Source: Streptomyces pluripotens
Lineage (GTDB): Bacteria; Actinomycetota; Actinomycetes; Streptomycetales; Streptomycetaceae
Length of the DNA: 64,000 nucleotides
Reading direction: 5' to 3'
Assembly (NCBI RefSeq): GCF_000802245.2
Contig: NZ_CP021080.1
Span: 3,720,001-3,784,000, forward strand
Shown here: piece by piece, positions 24,487 through 32,265 of the stretch
Numbering within the stretch: the first letter of the stretch is position 1
Layout: each line of letters begins with the position of its first letter
Notes under the pieces: generated by a model
Database searches by the model: none
Seen by the model: only the letters and a program-made list of their open reading frames with translations
Told to the model about the DNA's origin: nothing
Program-made: the position numbers and the translations under genes

Positions 24487-24821
24487 AGCACCTCCAGCGC
24501 GGCATCCCGCTTCGCAACCTCCTTCTCCAGCCGCTCCACCTGACGCCGCAGCTTGTCGTTCTCGGCCTCGGCGGGGTGCTTCTTCGGGCGGGTGGGGCTG
24601 GTGCGGTGGTCGGTCAGCTTCTCCAGCGCGCCGGCGTCTCTGGCCTGACGCCACTCGATGACGTGGGAGTGGTACAGCCTCTCCCGGCGCAGAATCGCGC
24701 CCTTGTCTCCGGCGGGGGCGGCGTCGTACTCGGCGACGATGCGCAACTTGTACTCGGCCGAGAAGCGACGACGCTTCGGCCGCGGAGCGGGAACCTGCTC
24801 GGAAGAATTGGTACGGGACAT
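24438..24821 (-). CDS. IS3-family OrfA, helix-turn-helix subunit
   Basis: 127 residues from the ATG at 24821 (MSRTNSSEQVPAPRPKRRRF). The helix-turn-helix RFSAEYKLRIVAEYDAAPAG is followed by a leucine-zipper-like coiled coil (ENDKLRRQVERLEKEVAKRD). It binds the element ends and provides the N-terminus of the fused transposase. It terminates at 24438, overlapping the orfB frame by about 45 bases. Confidence 0.85.
   Translation of the reverse strand: MSRTNSSEQVPAPRPKRRRFSAEYKLRIVAEYDAAPAGDKGAILRRERLYHSHVIEWRQARDAGALEKLTDHRTSPTRPKKHPAEAENDKLRRQVERLEKEVAKRDAALEVLGKTHALLEALSKSAD
24448..24486 (-). promoter_or_regulatory. programmed -1 ribosomal frameshift signal
   Basis: On the minus strand the heptamer G-GGA-AAA (24486-24480), fitting X-XXY-YYZ, is followed after a short spacer by the hairpin CTCTTGGA...TCCAAGAG (24448-24470). 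Slipping back one base at this site joins the orfA frame exactly to the orfB frame. Confidence 0.75.
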
Positions 24822-25448
24822 GCGGATGGGTGCTCCTGTCGTGCACGCCCACAATATCTGATCATTTCAGGGCGTCTCACCCAACGGTGTCAGAGAGGGG
24901 AGCTGGTTGAGGAATGGCTCGAACTCACGTCCGGCCTTCTGTCGATTGGGTTCTGCCTCCAAGCGCAAGAACTCGTCCTTCAGCTCCGACAGTCGCTGAG
25001 CAAAACTGCGGCGGGTCTCGGTCGCCGCGCGGTGCTCCGCCAGGTCGCTCGTGAAGCGCGCCTCGTCCGCGATGAGGCCCCGGTGCCGGTCCACACAAGC
25101 CTTCAGTGCCGCCACTGCCTCCAGAGCTTCGGTGATCAACGTGTCGGCATCCTCGTGCCGCTTGAGCTTGGGGAAGCTCGTCATCTCCGAAACCTCGACC
25201 ATGAGGTTGATCGACAGGTCGCCATACCGCCGTTCGTTGCCGTGCAGCCGGTCCACGAACTCCTCGGCGGTCTGCCATTTGTAGCCAGAGAAGTCGAGTG
25301 CAGCGAGGAGCTCTGGGTATCCCTTGGCCCACCGGCGGATGAAGCCTTCGAGGTCACCCTTGTACCAAAAGATGTGCTTGAGGGCGGATCCGAGCGCACC
25401 GTATGCGGCTGGACTGATCGGCTTCGTGGGCATCGGCTCGGCTGCCAC

Positions 25449-25760
25449 GTTCCCCTACCTTCTCCCCGCGGGTCGACTGAGGACCCGTCACCTCAAGCAG
25501 AGAATGTTATTTGGCTTCCGGCCCGCTGGCGGGGCCGCGAGACAGAGCACTGTCGCTTGCGAATCCGTCCGTCGGTCGTGGGCTCTCCTGGGGCCGGTAG
25601 TGATTGCGGTCCGGTCTCTCCGCTGTCTGGCCGGGCAGCTCTCAGTCCGACATGACCAGGCACTGGCCCCAGCGGGCCATCCGTTAGGGATCTTCAGTAA
25701 CGCAGGAGGATGTCGGCCGGCTGTTGGCGGAGTAGGGCCGTCCCAGCGGTTGATCTCGGT
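25449..25760. other. no gene seen; right end of element B
   Basis: Between the nuclease gene start and the right arm repeat. No supported coding frame; it must hold the former nuclease promoter. Confidence 0.4.
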
Positions 25761-25785
25761 AACTGCAACCCAAACTGCAACCCTC
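25761..25785. repeat. element B right arm-type repeat
   Basis: Tandem AACTGCAACCC / AAACTGCAACCC words. The same block is found at 12015-12039 at the other end of element B. Confidence 0.5.
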
Positions 25786-25788
25786 AAC

Positions 25789-25826
25789 GTCGAAGGGCCC
25801 CACCGCGAACGGTGGGGCCCTTCGAC
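25789..25826. terminator. hairpin beside tRNA-Ser att copy
   Basis: Perfect stem GTCGAAGGGCCCCACCG with loop CGAA. The lower stem and the next 20 bases (CGTGCCCGGTGAGGCACT) match the region before att copy 1, so this end of element B shares ancestry with the element at the left edge of the window. It can also terminate tRNA-Ser transcripts. Confidence 0.75.
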
Positions 25827-25846
25827 ATCGTGCCCGGTGAGGCACT

Positions 25847-25936
25847 GGCGGAGGATACGAGATTCGAACTCGTGAGGGGTTGCCCCCAACACGCTTTCCA
25901 AGCGTGCGCCCTAGGCCTCTAGGCGAATCCTCCGCC
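25847..25936 (-). tRNA. tRNA-Ser(GGA)
   Basis: 90-nt class II tRNA. Acceptor GGCGGAG pairs with CTCCGCC, the anticodon loop is CTTGGAAAG (anticodon GGA), the variable arm is long, and the T arm contains GTTCGAATC. Its 3' 55 bases are the integration site copied at 11867 and 1301. Insertion on the 3' side leaves the tRNA intact. Confidence 0.95.
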
Positions 25937-26004
25937 GGAAACATTACATGACCGAGGGGAGTGCTCGCGAACTCGTTCTTGCGGGCCAGCATCGGGTACC
26001 CTGT

Positions 26005-26100
26005 GCGGAGCCCCTCACGCGGCGCTATCTGACTGAACTCCCCCAGGGCCGGAAGGCAGCAAGGGTAGGTTGGCTCTGGCGGGTGCGTGGGGGGCGCTTG
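26005..26100 (+). ncRNA. ffs: signal recognition particle RNA (4.5S type)
   Basis: Contains the nearly invariant bacterial SRP core CAGGGCCGGAAGGCAGCAAG in its tetraloop hairpin. Flanking arms GCCCCTCACGC and GCGTGGGGGGC pair to close the rod. It binds Ffh for membrane targeting of nascent proteins. The ends are estimated from the pairing. The position directly ahead of dnaX is the usual one in Streptomyces. Confidence 0.88.
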
Positions 26101-26191
26101 CGTTCCCGGCGGGGCCCGGGAGTGGCCGTGGGCGCGCGGGGGTGGCCTCGGGCGGGGCCCGTTGTCAGCGGGCGCCTATAACCTCGTATAC

Positions 26192-28519
26192 GTGTCGTCT
26201 CTCGCGCTGTACCGCCGCTATCGCCCGGAAACCTTTGCCGAGGTCATCGGGCAGGAGCATGTCACCGACCCGCTGCAGCAGGCGCTGCGGAACAACCGGG
26301 TCAATCACGCGTACCTGTTCAGCGGACCGCGTGGGTGCGGGAAGACCACCAGCGCACGCATCCTGGCCCGTTGCCTGAACTGTGAGCAGGGTCCCACCGC
26401 GACACCGTGCGGCGAGTGCCTGTCGTGCCGGGACCTGGCCAGGAACGGGCCGGGCTCGATCGACGTCATCGAGATCGACGCCGCTTCCCACGGTGGCGTG
26501 GACGACGCCCGTGAGCTGCGTGAGAAGGCCTTCTTCGGGCCCGCCAGCAGCCGGTACAAGATCTACATCATCGACGAGGCCCACATGGTCACGTCGGCCG
26601 GGTTCAACGCGCTACTGAAGGTCGTGGAGGAGCCCCCGGAGCACCTCAAGTTCATCTTCGCGACCACCGAGCCCGAGAAGGTCATCGGGACCATCCGGTC
26701 CCGGACCCATCACTACCCCTTCCGGCTCGTCCCTCCGGGCACGCTGCGGGACTACCTCGCCGACGTGTGCGGGAGAGAGAGCATCCCCGTCGAGGAAGGT
26801 GTGCTTCCGCTCGTCGTGCGCGCCGGTGCCGGCTCCGTGCGTGACTCGATGTCCGTCATGGACCAGCTCCTCGCCGGCGCCGGGGCGGAGGGCGTGACAT
26901 ATGCCATGGCCACGGCGCTCCTCGGGTACACCGACGGCTCCCTCCTCGACTCCGTGGTCGAGGCCTTCGCCACCGGTGACGGAGCCGTGGCCTTCGAGGT
27001 CGTCGACCGCGTCATCGAGGGCGGAAATGATCCTCGCCGGTTCGTCGCTGACCTGCTGGAGCGGTTGCGCGATCTGGTGATCCTCGCCGCCGTACCGGAC
27101 GCCACCGAGAAGGGCCTCATCGACGCCCCCGTGGATGTTCTGGAGCGCATGCAGGCTCAGGCCTCCACCTTCGGCGCCGCGGAGCTGAGCCGTGCAGCCG
27201 ACCTGGTCAACGAGGGCCTGACCGAAATGCGGGGCGCCACCTCGCCCCGTCTCCAGCTGGAACTCATCTGTGCGCGCGTGTTGCTTCCCGCCGCCTACGG
27301 TGACGAGCGCTCGGTGCTGGCCCGCCTCGACCGTCTGGAGCGCGGGGTCAGCTTCTCGGGCGGTGCCGGTGCGCCCGCCATGGGCTATACGCCCGACCCC
27401 GAGGCCCACGTCGGCGGTGCCCCCGTACCGCCCGGTGGTGGGCCCGCGGCGGTCCGTGCGGCAGTACGGGGCGCGGGTGCCCCGGGCGGCGGCGGAGCAG
27501 GCGCCGTTCCGGCAACTTCGCCTCCTGCGGAGGTTCCGGCGGCTCCCGCAGCGTCTGACCCCGTCCCCGCATCCACCCCTACGCAGGCCCCTGCACCCGC
27601 TCGCGCCTCTGTACCCGGGGCTGTCCCCGGGGCTGTCCCCGCCTCGACTCCGGCAGGGACTACGGCTCCCGCTCCCGCGGCCCAACCCCCTTCGCCGCCG
27701 ACGGCTCCCCCCGCTGCTCAGGCTCCCGGCGCCTGGCCCACCGCCGCTCCCGCCGGCAGCGGACGGCGTCCCGGTGGGTGGCCCACGGCTGCCGCTCCCG
27801 CCCCCGGCGCCCCGCAGACGCCGGCCCCCGGCCGCGCCCCGGCTTCCCCGCAGCAGCAGGTGGCCCCCGCGGTACCGGCGCCGGCCCAGGCCGCGCCCAC
27901 CGGCGGACTCGACCCCCGTGCGCTCTGGCCGAACATCCTGGAAGCCGTCAAGAACCGCCGCCGCTTTACCTGGATCCTGCTCAGCCAGAACGCCCAGGTG
28001 GCCGGTTTCGACGGCACCACCCTCCACATCGGCTTCGTCAATGCCGGTGCCCGCGACAACTTCGCCGGCAGCGGCAGCGAGGACGTGCTGCGGCAGGCAC
28101 TGGCCGAACAGTTCCACGTGCACTGGAAGATCGAGGCGGTTGTCGACCCGTCCGGCGGCTCCGCCATGGTGTCCGGCGGCGCCTCCGGCAGCTCCGGCGG
28201 CTACGGTGGTCCCCCGGCCATGTCCGGCTCCGGCGGCTACGGTGGGGCTCAGCCCGGTGGTGCCGGCCACGGCGCACCGGCCGCACCCCGACCCTCGGCC
28301 CCCCGGCCCCCCTCCGCACCCCCGCAGAGCGGTTCCCCGGCCGGCCTGGCACCGGCCGCCCCCCAACCGGCCAGGGCATCCGAGCCGCCCCCCGTCGCAC
28401 CCGAGGACGACATTCCCGAGGATGACGATCCGGATCTGGATGAGTCGGCCCTTTCCGGCCACGAACTGATCGTGCGTGAGCTGGGGGCGACGGTGGTGGA
28501 GGAGTTCTCCAGCGAGTAG
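26192..28519 (+). CDS. dnaX: DNA polymerase III subunit gamma/tau
   Basis: 775 residues from the GTG at 26192 (VSSLALYRRYRPETFAEVIG). AAA+ clamp-loader motor: Walker A in GPRGCGKTTSARIL, the zinc-binding Cys set in CLNCEQGPTATPCGECLSC, Walker B in YIIDEAHM, and the SRC-like sensor in TIRSRTHHYPF. A domain III collar continues to about residue 400. A Pro/Ala-rich linker of roughly 180 residues follows, then a tau-type C-terminal fold (DPRALWPNILEAVKNRRRF, HIGFVNAGARDNFAG), a Gly/Pro tract and an acidic end. It loads the sliding clamp and couples polymerases to the helicase. No frameshift site is needed or obvious. Confidence 0.95.
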   Translation: MSSLALYRRYRPETFAEVIGQEHVTDPLQQALRNNRVNHAYLFSGPRGCGKTTSARILARCLNCEQGPTATPCGECLSCRDLARNGPGSIDVIEIDAASHGGVDDARELREKAFFGPASSRYKIYIIDEAHMVTSAGFNALLKVVEEPPEHLKFIFATTEPEKVIGTIRSRTHHYPFRLVPPGTLRDYLADVCGRESIPVEEGVLPLVVRAGAGSVRDSMSVMDQLLAGAGAEGVTYAMATALLGYTDGSLLDSVVEAFATGDGAVAFEVVDRVIEGGNDPRRFVADLLERLRDLVILAAVPDATEKGLIDAPVDVLERMQAQASTFGAAELSRAADLVNEGLTEMRGATSPRLQLELICARVLLPAAYGDERSVLARLDRLERGVSFSGGAGAPAMGYTPDPEAHVGGAPVPPGGGPAAVRAAVRGAGAPGGGGAGAVPATSPPAEVPAAPAASDPVPASTPTQAPAPARASVPGAVPGAVPASTPAGTTAPAPAAQPPSPPTAPPAAQAPGAWPTAAPAGSGRRPGGWPTAAAPAPGAPQTPAPGRAPASPQQQVAPAVPAPAQAAPTGGLDPRALWPNILEAVKNRRRFTWILLSQNAQVAGFDGTTLHIGFVNAGARDNFAGSGSEDVLRQALAEQFHVHWKIEAVVDPSGGSAMVSGGASGSSGGYGGPPAMSGSGGYGGAQPGGAGHGAPAAPRPSAPRPPSAPPQSGSPAGLAPAAPQPARASEPPPVAPEDDIPEDDDPDLDESALSGHELIVRELGATVVEEFSSE

Positions 28520-28618
28520 GGACCGGAAGGCCATCAGGGCGCCGGCCCAGCTCCTTTGGAGGAAGCTCCAGCAAACCCGGCTCCCGGCCTTCGGTGGCCT
28601 TGCCAGTAGGCTGACCCC

Positions 28619-29878
28619 GTGAAGGTCCTCGTCATCGGCAGCGGCGCCCGCGAACACGCCCTGTGCCGTTCCCTGTCCCTCGACCCCGACGTCACCGCGC
28701 TGCACTGCGCCCCCGGCAACGCCGGCATCGCCGAGGTGGCCGAGCTGCACCAGGTCGACCCGCTCGACGGTGGGGCGGTGGTGTCGCTGGCCACCGGCCT
28801 CGGTGCCGACCTGGTCGTTGTCGGCCCGGAGGCCCCGCTGGTCGCCGGCGTGGCCGACGCTGTCCGGGCGGCGGACATCCCGGTTTTCGGCCCGTCTCGG
28901 GAGGCCGCGCAGCTGGAGGGTTCCAAGGCCTTCGCCAAGGACGTCATGGCAGCGGCCGGAGTGCCGACGGCGCGCTCCTACGTGTGCACCACCGCCGAGG
29001 AAGCTGCGGAGGCTCTCGACGCTTTCGGCGCGCCCTACGTCGTCAAGGACGACGGACTCGCCGCGGGCAAGGGCGTTGTGGTGACCTCCGACATCGGGGT
29101 GGCCAAGGCGCACGCCGACGCCTGCGACCGGGTGGTCATCGAAGAGTTCCTCGACGGCCCCGAGGTGTCGTTGTTCGCCATCACCGATGGTCGCACCGTC
29201 GTGCCGCTGCAGCCCGCCCAGGACTTCAAGCGCGCCCTGGACGGCGACGAGGGCCCTAACACCGGTGGGATGGGTGCGTACTCGCCGCTGCCGTGGGCCG
29301 ACCCCAAGCTGGTCGACGAGGTGCTGCAGACGGTACTGCAGCCGACCGTGGACGAGCTGCGCCGCCGCGGGACCCCTTTCTCCGGCCTGCTCTACGCCGG
29401 GCTCGCGATCACCTCGCGCGGTGTCCGGGTCATCGAGTTCAACGCCCGCTTCGGTGACCCCGAGACCCAGGTCGTGCTGGCCCGGCTGAAGTCCCCGCTG
29501 GCCGGTGTGCTGCTCGCCGCCGCGAACGGCACTCTCGCTGATCTGGAGCCCCTCCGCTGGCGTGAGGAAGCGGCCGTCACCGTCGTCGTCGCCTCGCACA
29601 ACTACCCCGGCACCCCCCGCACCGGCGACCCGATCACCGGCTTGGAAATGGTGGCCGCTGAAGACGCTCCGCACGCGTACGTGCTGCACGCCGGGACGAA
29701 GCGGCAGGGCGACACCGTCGTCAGCGCCGGAGGACGGGTGCTCTCCGTCACGGCCACCGGGAAGGACCTGGCCGAGGCACGTGAGCGGGCGTATCGGGCG
29801 GTGGACCGGATCGGCCTGGACGGCTCCCAGCACCGCACCGACATCGCAGCGAAGGCAGCGCAGGTGCCAAGCCTCTGA
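28619..29878 (+). CDS. purD: phosphoribosylamine-glycine ligase
   Basis: 419 residues, normal length. N-terminal VLVIGSGAREHAL, the ATP-grasp core with FAKDVMAAAGVPTARSYV and YVVKDDGLAAGKGVVV, the metal site VRVIEFNARFGDPETQ, and PALL-type NTGGMGAYSP. It joins glycine to phosphoribosylamine, the second step of purine synthesis. It starts at a GTG 100 bases after dnaX and ends before a strong hairpin. No neighbouring purine gene is in the same transcript. Confidence 0.96.
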   Translation: MKVLVIGSGAREHALCRSLSLDPDVTALHCAPGNAGIAEVAELHQVDPLDGGAVVSLATGLGADLVVVGPEAPLVAGVADAVRAADIPVFGPSREAAQLEGSKAFAKDVMAAAGVPTARSYVCTTAEEAAEALDAFGAPYVVKDDGLAAGKGVVVTSDIGVAKAHADACDRVVIEEFLDGPEVSLFAITDGRTVVPLQPAQDFKRALDGDEGPNTGGMGAYSPLPWADPKLVDEVLQTVLQPTVDELRRRGTPFSGLLYAGLAITSRGVRVIEFNARFGDPETQVVLARLKSPLAGVLLAAANGTLADLEPLRWREEAAVTVVVASHNYPGTPRTGDPITGLEMVAAEDAPHAYVLHAGTKRQGDTVVSAGGRVLSVTATGKDLAEARERAYRAVDRIGLDGSQHRTDIAAKAAQVPSL

Positions 29879-29898
29879 CCTGCCCTTCTGGCAGCCCG

Positions 29899-29923
29899 GG
29901 CCCCGGATCCACGATCCGGGGCC
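29899..29923 (+). terminator. terminator after purD
   Basis: Perfect 11-bp stem GGCCCCGGATC / GATCCGGGGCC with a three-base loop, 20 bases after the purD stop. Confidence 0.8.
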
Positions 29924-30142
29924 TGATCTTTGCCGTCTGTCACCCAGCTCTGACCAAAGCCATTCCATCGGGTGAGCAATCCCCCATCCGGCTGACGGGG
30001 GCCGAGGCCCCAACTAGGGTGCCGCGCAAGCGTTCCGGCACTTGGCCCACTGGCATTGCGATGTCAGTGAGGGGTGCCACAGTGGGGGAGTGAGCAAGAC
30101 CAGGGCGGCACTGCATCGGCAGGGAGGGGGTGAGGTCGGCAC

Positions 30143-32053
30143 GTGACCGGAATGGGTATGGAGGTGGGTGCGCAGGCCGCGCGCTCACGGGCCGTCGCCG
30201 TGCTCCGGGTCCGGGGCCGGGCACTGGGCGTGGCCCTGCTGCCCGCGGGTGCCGCGGTGATCCTGCTGACTGGCGGTTCGACCGGCCATCTCGTCGGGCG
30301 GGGCTGGGACACCGCCCGCTGGATCGTGAGCGTACTCGCCGTTCTGGTGCTGCTGGCCGCTGCGGGTGTCGCCCTGGTCCTGGCCAGGGCCCGCCCTGCA
30401 GTGAGTCCCACGGTCCCGGTCGCGGAGGAGGCCGCCCCGGACCTGTACCGAATGGTGCGCGACCTCGCCGATCGCCTCGACGTGCCGGCCCCCTCAGCCA
30501 TAGCGGTCACCCCGGACTGCGACAGCTGGCTGGAGGACCGTACCCATGCGGCGCACGGCCCGCCCCCGCCTCCGGGGCCCGACGAGACACCGGGCCCGGG
30601 GCGGCGCGCCCACCGCCGTACCCCCGCCGCACCGGTGCTCGTCATCGGTTCACCGTTCCTGTGGTGGATGCGGGTTGGTGAGCTGCGCGCGGTCATCGCC
30701 CCGGTCATCGCCGGTACGGGCCCCTCTGCCCATCCGGACATAGCCGCCGCCCGCCGCTTCGTGAGCGGTCTCGATGCGGCGGTGGCCGTCGCCTCGACCC
30801 CCGGCCGCTGTCTGCCGGTCCGCGGGGTGTGCGCGGTCCTCGGCTGGGTGGCCCGGCTGCTGCTGCGGGGCTGCCGGGAGCACGCGACGCAGATGGAGCG
30901 CGGGGTCGCTGCGGCGGCGGCCGAGCGGGCGCAGACGGTGGACTACGGCCTGCGGATCGTCGCCCAGGAACAGGTCGGCCTCGCCTACGCCGGCTGGGAC
31001 CGGCTGCTGACCAGGGTCGCTCTTCCCGCTTGGCGCATGGGCCGTTGGCCCGCCCGGCTGGACGTCGGTGTGGTGGCCGCGCTGACCGAGCTGTCCCGGC
31101 GTGACCGGCTGGCCGAGAACTTCACCTCCCGGCTCGGTGAGCGTCCCGCTTGCGACCTGCTGGAGGAGCCCGGCGTGGTGGACGAGGCGGCCTCGCTGCT
31201 CGCTGCCCGCCTCTTCCACGGCGGCCCGGCCGAGCCCGGCCCCGACTGGGCCCCGGTGGACTGGCAGGCCTACCCGGAGGAGGTCGTGGATCGCACCTGG
31301 CGCGCCGACGCGGCCCGGTTGCACCGCGTCCTGGACTCCCTGGGCGTCCATGCCTCCCCGGACCCGACGGCACCCGACTCGGGCGGCCCGACTCTGGCCC
31401 GGGTCCTGGACCACCTGACCGAACCCACCTCCGGGCACTCCGTACAGCCGCACCAGGTGCCCGACGGCACCGGGGGCTCCGGCGCGCGGACCGGCGTTCC
31501 CGAGAGTGCCTCCGGCCCCGATCCGTCTGGCCCCGATCCGTCCGGCCTCGGCCACGTCTCCGAGGCCTGTGACGCTTCTGGTGCCTTGGGCGTTCTGCAC
31601 TCCTGTGACGACGAGGACGACGGCCTGGGGGACGGCGATGACACCGACTCCGGGACCGAGCGCAGTGCCGTTCTCGCCGCGGGACTGAGCGCCGAGCTGG
31701 CTCGGGAGGAGGCCGCCGTGCCGCGAGGTGCTAGTGCCGTCGGCCAGAGCTCCGAACGCGCCGAGTGGGACGACGGCGGGCTGCCGCTCTTCCCGCTGCA
31801 GCCCCCGCGCACCGCCCGTGACCTGCTCGCCGACCACGTCACGGCGATGGTGTGCTGCGCGGCCGTCGATACCGCCGGCGGGTCGCCGGCCCTGGACTGG
31901 CTGGACGGTCCGTCCCTGCTGCTGGGCGGCGAACGGACCGCTGACCTGACACCGAAGGTTTTCAGCCTCATCGAGGACGGAGACCCGGGCCCGCTGCGCG
32001 ACTGGCTGGCCGCTTCCGGGATACGCCCCGAGAAGCCCGTGCGGCTCGTCTGA
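30143..32053 (+). CDS. membrane protein with a degenerate M48-like peptidase region
   Basis: 636 residues. Two N-terminal membrane helices (ALGVALLPAGAAVILLTGG and IVSVLAVLVLLAAAGVALVL) precede a region with the plan of M48 peptidases: APDLYRMVRDLADRLDVPAP, PVLVIGSPFLWWM, then GELRAVIAPVIAGTG. In active M48 enzymes the last segment carries HExxH (ELRAVLAHELAH-like); here the His and Glu are missing, so it cannot bind zinc in the usual way. After about residue 290 it is soluble, with a disordered Pro/Ser/Asp-rich stretch (residues 430-520) and a helical end. Probably a non-catalytic membrane scaffold. Conserved context between purD and purC supports a core gene. Confidence 0.6.
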   Translation: MTGMGMEVGAQAARSRAVAVLRVRGRALGVALLPAGAAVILLTGGSTGHLVGRGWDTARWIVSVLAVLVLLAAAGVALVLARARPAVSPTVPVAEEAAPDLYRMVRDLADRLDVPAPSAIAVTPDCDSWLEDRTHAAHGPPPPPGPDETPGPGRRAHRRTPAAPVLVIGSPFLWWMRVGELRAVIAPVIAGTGPSAHPDIAAARRFVSGLDAAVAVASTPGRCLPVRGVCAVLGWVARLLLRGCREHATQMERGVAAAAAERAQTVDYGLRIVAQEQVGLAYAGWDRLLTRVALPAWRMGRWPARLDVGVVAALTELSRRDRLAENFTSRLGERPACDLLEEPGVVDEAASLLAARLFHGGPAEPGPDWAPVDWQAYPEEVVDRTWRADAARLHRVLDSLGVHASPDPTAPDSGGPTLARVLDHLTEPTSGHSVQPHQVPDGTGGSGARTGVPESASGPDPSGPDPSGLGHVSEACDASGALGVLHSCDDEDDGLGDGDDTDSGTERSAVLAAGLSAELAREEAAVPRGASAVGQSSERAEWDDGGLPLFPLQPPRTARDLLADHVTAMVCCAAVDTAGGSPALDWLDGPSLLLGGERTADLTPKVFSLIEDGDPGPLRDWLAASGIRPEKPVRLV

Positions 32054-32265
32054 CACAGGGGTGCGCAGGGGCGCGCCGCTGCCCCAACTGCCCTAACGGA
32101 GCTGCGACTTCCAGTTCAGGTCAATTCGCAACGACTAGTGACCGGGCTCGTGCGTTATGTGATGTGCTGGGACCGACCACGCGCGTGGCAAGGGCATGCG
32201 ACATACGACGGTAAGGCCGAGCACCACCTACACAGCACACGGGGGTACGAGGGAGGGGAGCGTTC

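Larger units (their letters stand above)
23385..24892 (-). mobile_element. IS3-family insertion sequence
   Basis: About 1.5 kb bounded by TGTCAAGTCAAATGA on the left and, read inward from the right, TGACACCGTTGGGTGAGACG followed by a second AAATGA match; both ends begin TG as in IS3-family elements. It has the two-frame orfA/orfB layout with a -1 frameshift signal. It sits inside the nuclease gene. Confidence 0.75.
22985..25448 (-). pseudogene. PD-(D/E)XK restriction-endonuclease-like gene split by an IS3-family element
   Basis: Two halves of one gene flank the insertion sequence. The 5' half (24893-25448) starts at an ATG giving MAAEPMPTKPISPAAYGALG and ends in RQKAGREFEPFLNQL. The 3' half (22985-23384) continues as LFRLFDLDPRLSYSLSYEQI, then DGSITYDTDVYIVEAKWLKE with the nuclease D and E-x-K, and ends in HANDTGSCYYPASLMMSE. 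The combined length would be about 320 residues. Such proteins are solitary defence-type nucleases. The reading frames of the halves do not join directly and no clean target duplication is visible, so some bases were changed at the junction. The 3' half could be read from an internal start (23290) but would lack a complete fold. Confidence 0.75.
11867..25846. mobile_element. element B: mobilizable island with radical SAM peptide operon
   Basis: About 14 kb between att copy 2 and the tRNA-Ser gene. Contents: HEAT-repeat and zinc-ribbon pair, radical SAM/peptide/kinase operon, XRE regulator, SLOG-like protein, relaxase and truncated mobC, integrase stub, and a nuclease gene split by an IS3-family element. 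Its own tandem repeats (AACTGCAACCC type) lie inside each end at 12015 and 25761. With no full integrase it probably needs help to move. Confidence 0.75.

Noticed and set aside
26612..30013. Minus-strand open frame of 1133 codons across dnaX and purD
   Set aside because: Antisense to two well identified genes; low-complexity Gly/Arg/Val sequence; crosses the intergenic region without any start signal.
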